Shown: in pieces, positions 62,814-64,000 of the stretch
Layout: each line of letters starts with the position of its first letter
Position numbering within the stretch: the first letter of the stretch is position 1
Assembly (NCBI GenBank): GCA_910587625.1
Contig: CAJUMW010000001.1
Coordinates: 26,475-90,474 of the forward strand
Length of the DNA stretch: 64,000 nt
From: an uncultured Christensenellaceae bacterium
GTDB lineage: Bacteria; Bacillota; Clostridia; Christensenellales; Borkfalkiaceae
Reading direction: 5' to 3'
Notes under the pieces: model-generated
The model's database searches: none
What the model was told of the DNA's origin: nothing
Seen by the model: only the letters and a program-made list of their open reading frames with translations
Program-made: the position numbers and the translations under genes

Positions 62814-64000
62814 ATGAATTTTCTCAAAAAATTGATATCTAAAAGAAAACTGTGGGAGGCGCTTGCCGTCGCTTTCGGCGCACTGCTTGGCGTAATGTGC
62901 GTGGTAAACGCGGCTACCGTCCCTTTCAACAATGAAATTCACACGTTTTTGGGCACTGCCGACTATGAAGAAATCAAAATCGAAGCCAAAGACGGAGAAG
63001 AGGAAAAAATTATAGACCGTGCGCCCATAATGACAGCGGAAGAAATAGAGGAATATTACCGTCAGGTAAACGTCGACGTAGAGGGAGAGGGACTTGTGCT
63101 CTTGAAAAACGACGGCGACGCACTGCCTCTCGACAAGGGCAGCAACGTTTCGTTTGCAATAAGCGGCTCGGCAAATCTTCTGTATGCAACTCACGGTCCC
63201 GGCGTCCGTAAACAGGGTACTCTTTACGACCTCAAAGACGCGATTACAAGTCAAACCGACCTCACGGTAAACGAAGCTACATACAACTTCCTCAAAGACG
63301 GCGCGGGAAAATCAAACCGCGGTATCAAAAACGGCGTTTTCAGAACGGACGAAGTGCCTTGGAGTACATACACTGCAAGCGGCATCAACGAAGAATATAA
63401 AAAGAGCGGCGGAACGGTTATTGCGGTTATAACCCGTCACAGCGGTGAGGGTGCGGATATAAGCTGGAACGGCAGCGACGGCGTTGACGGAAGCTACCTT
63501 ACCTTGACCGCCAACGAGTACAGTATTTTAGAGGGATTAAACCAGCTTAAAAAAGCAGGAGATATCGACAAGATAGTCGTACTTATCAACTCTGCGCTCA
63601 CACTGCAGTGCGACTTTATCGACAACGAGTTGTACGGCATAGACGCGGCTATGTGGATAGGCTTGCCCGGCGCTTCCGGTATGAACGCCGTTGCAAAGGC
63701 GCTTGTCGGAGAAATTTCTCCCTCGGGCAAACTTTCCGATACTTTCTTAAACGACAATTTCTCTTCTCCTGCCGCTAAGTATTGGGTTTTGAACGACGGT
63801 TTTTCGTCGTCGTATGCAAACACTCAAGAACTTGGGCTCAACGGCTCGCAGGAGTTCTACGGCGTCTACGTTGAAAATATCTATGTCGGCTATCGCTACT
63901 ATGAAACGCGATACGAGGACTACGTTATGAAAAGCGTCGGCGTCGGTGATTACGAGTACGACGAGGACGTCGCTTATCCCTTCGGCTACGGACTTTCCTA
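62814..64000 (+). CDS. Membrane-anchored GH3 glycosidase (N-terminal part, runs off the window)
   Basis: An open frame of 395 codons from the ATG at 62814 to the right edge. An N-terminal TM helix (near residues 15-36) is followed by an acidic stretch and the GH3 alpha/beta domain (GEGLVLLKNDGDALPL, then WIGLPGASGMNAV), ending in YPFGYGLS at the edge. The visible part has the same order as the other three GH3 genes here, with the barrel expected downstream. It corresponds in position and type to the membrane GH3 of the first module. Confidence 0.9.
   Translation, partial: MNFLKKLISKRKLWEALAVAFGALLGVMCVVNAATVPFNNEIHTFLGTADYEEIKIEAKDGEEEKIIDRAPIMTAEEIEEYYRQVNVDVEGEGLVLLKNDGDALPLDKGSNVSFAISGSANLLYATHGPGVRKQGTLYDLKDAITSQTDLTVNEATYNFLKDGAGKSNRGIKNGVFRTDEVPWSTYTASGINEEYKKSGGTVIAVITRHSGEGADISWNGSDGVDGSYLTLTANEYSILEGLNQLKKAGDIDKIVVLINSALTLQCDFIDNELYGIDAAMWIGLPGASGMNAVAKALVGEISPSGKLSDTFLNDNFSSPAAKYWVLNDGFSSSYANTQELGLNGSQEFYGVYVENIYVGYRYYETRYEDYVMKSVGVGDYEYDEDVAYPFGYGLS

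Overview
The window looks like a chromosome segment of an uncultured anaerobic, gut-type Clostridia/Firmicutes bacterium. This is inferred from strong AGGAGG-type ribosome binding sites, TTGACA-17-TATAAT promoters, YitT, DeoR, LytTR and Rrf2 families, lipoproteins with InlB-type repeats, and glycoside hydrolases of rumen/gut type. No rRNA, phage gene, transposase or CRISPR array is visible. One tRNA-Val(GAC) is present.

Region 1 (1-19428) is the most unusual part. At least ten genes run on the + strand as one tightly packed operon of about 19 kb that enters from the left and stops at a strong hairpin. It encodes: a partial protein; a SNF2-type helicase with a cysteine-rich (zinc) C-terminus; a second cysteine-rich protein; a five-TM membrane protein with a BspA-like segment and MBG/Ig-like repeats; a zinc-ribbon/Sel1-like protein; a long coiled-coil protein with an acidic tail; an HExxH metallopeptidase-like protein; a 1491-residue superfamily 1 helicase with a degenerate nuclease-like end; a basic helical protein; and a Vps4-type AAA ATPase with an N-terminal MIT-like helical domain. 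I cannot match this set to a named defence or conflict system. A DNA-surveillance module combined with an ESCRT/Vps4-like membrane or polymer-remodelling module is the best candidate here for an undescribed system.

Region 2 (19435-22536) has a small unknown protein facing two tandem, overlapping XRE repressor genes across a set of palindromes, then two YitT membrane proteins. Region 3 (22617-38205) is mostly housekeeping and sugar metabolism: a cytosolic GH13 amylase, glycogen branching enzyme, quinolinate synthase, an Rrf2/IscR-like regulator with iscS and iscU, a calcium-type P-ATPase, a cytosolic GH43, a collagen-like/beta-helix lipoprotein and a ZIP metal transporter. Region 4 (38213-38987) is a small repressor-controlled cassette with two tiny proteins, one a 38-residue zinc ribbon.

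Region 5 (38990-64000) is a carbohydrate-use island. Two parallel modules each carry a giant secreted GH3 with a Gly-Cys-Gly-Gly-Ser-Ile/TM/basic C-terminus, a lipoprotein with InlB repeats plus a carbohydrate-binding-like domain, and a membrane-anchored GH3. All four GH3 proteins have the swapped domain order, with the alpha/beta domain before the TIM barrel where the barrel is visible. Between the modules lie a LytTR/AgrC-like two-component pair, an alpha/beta hydrolase, tRNA-Val, a CyuA-type desulfidase, tcdA, a ttcA-like gene and a DeoR regulator. The DeoR gene is divergent from the second module across a control region with 10-bp phased repeats and a run of nine G inside the promoter spacer.
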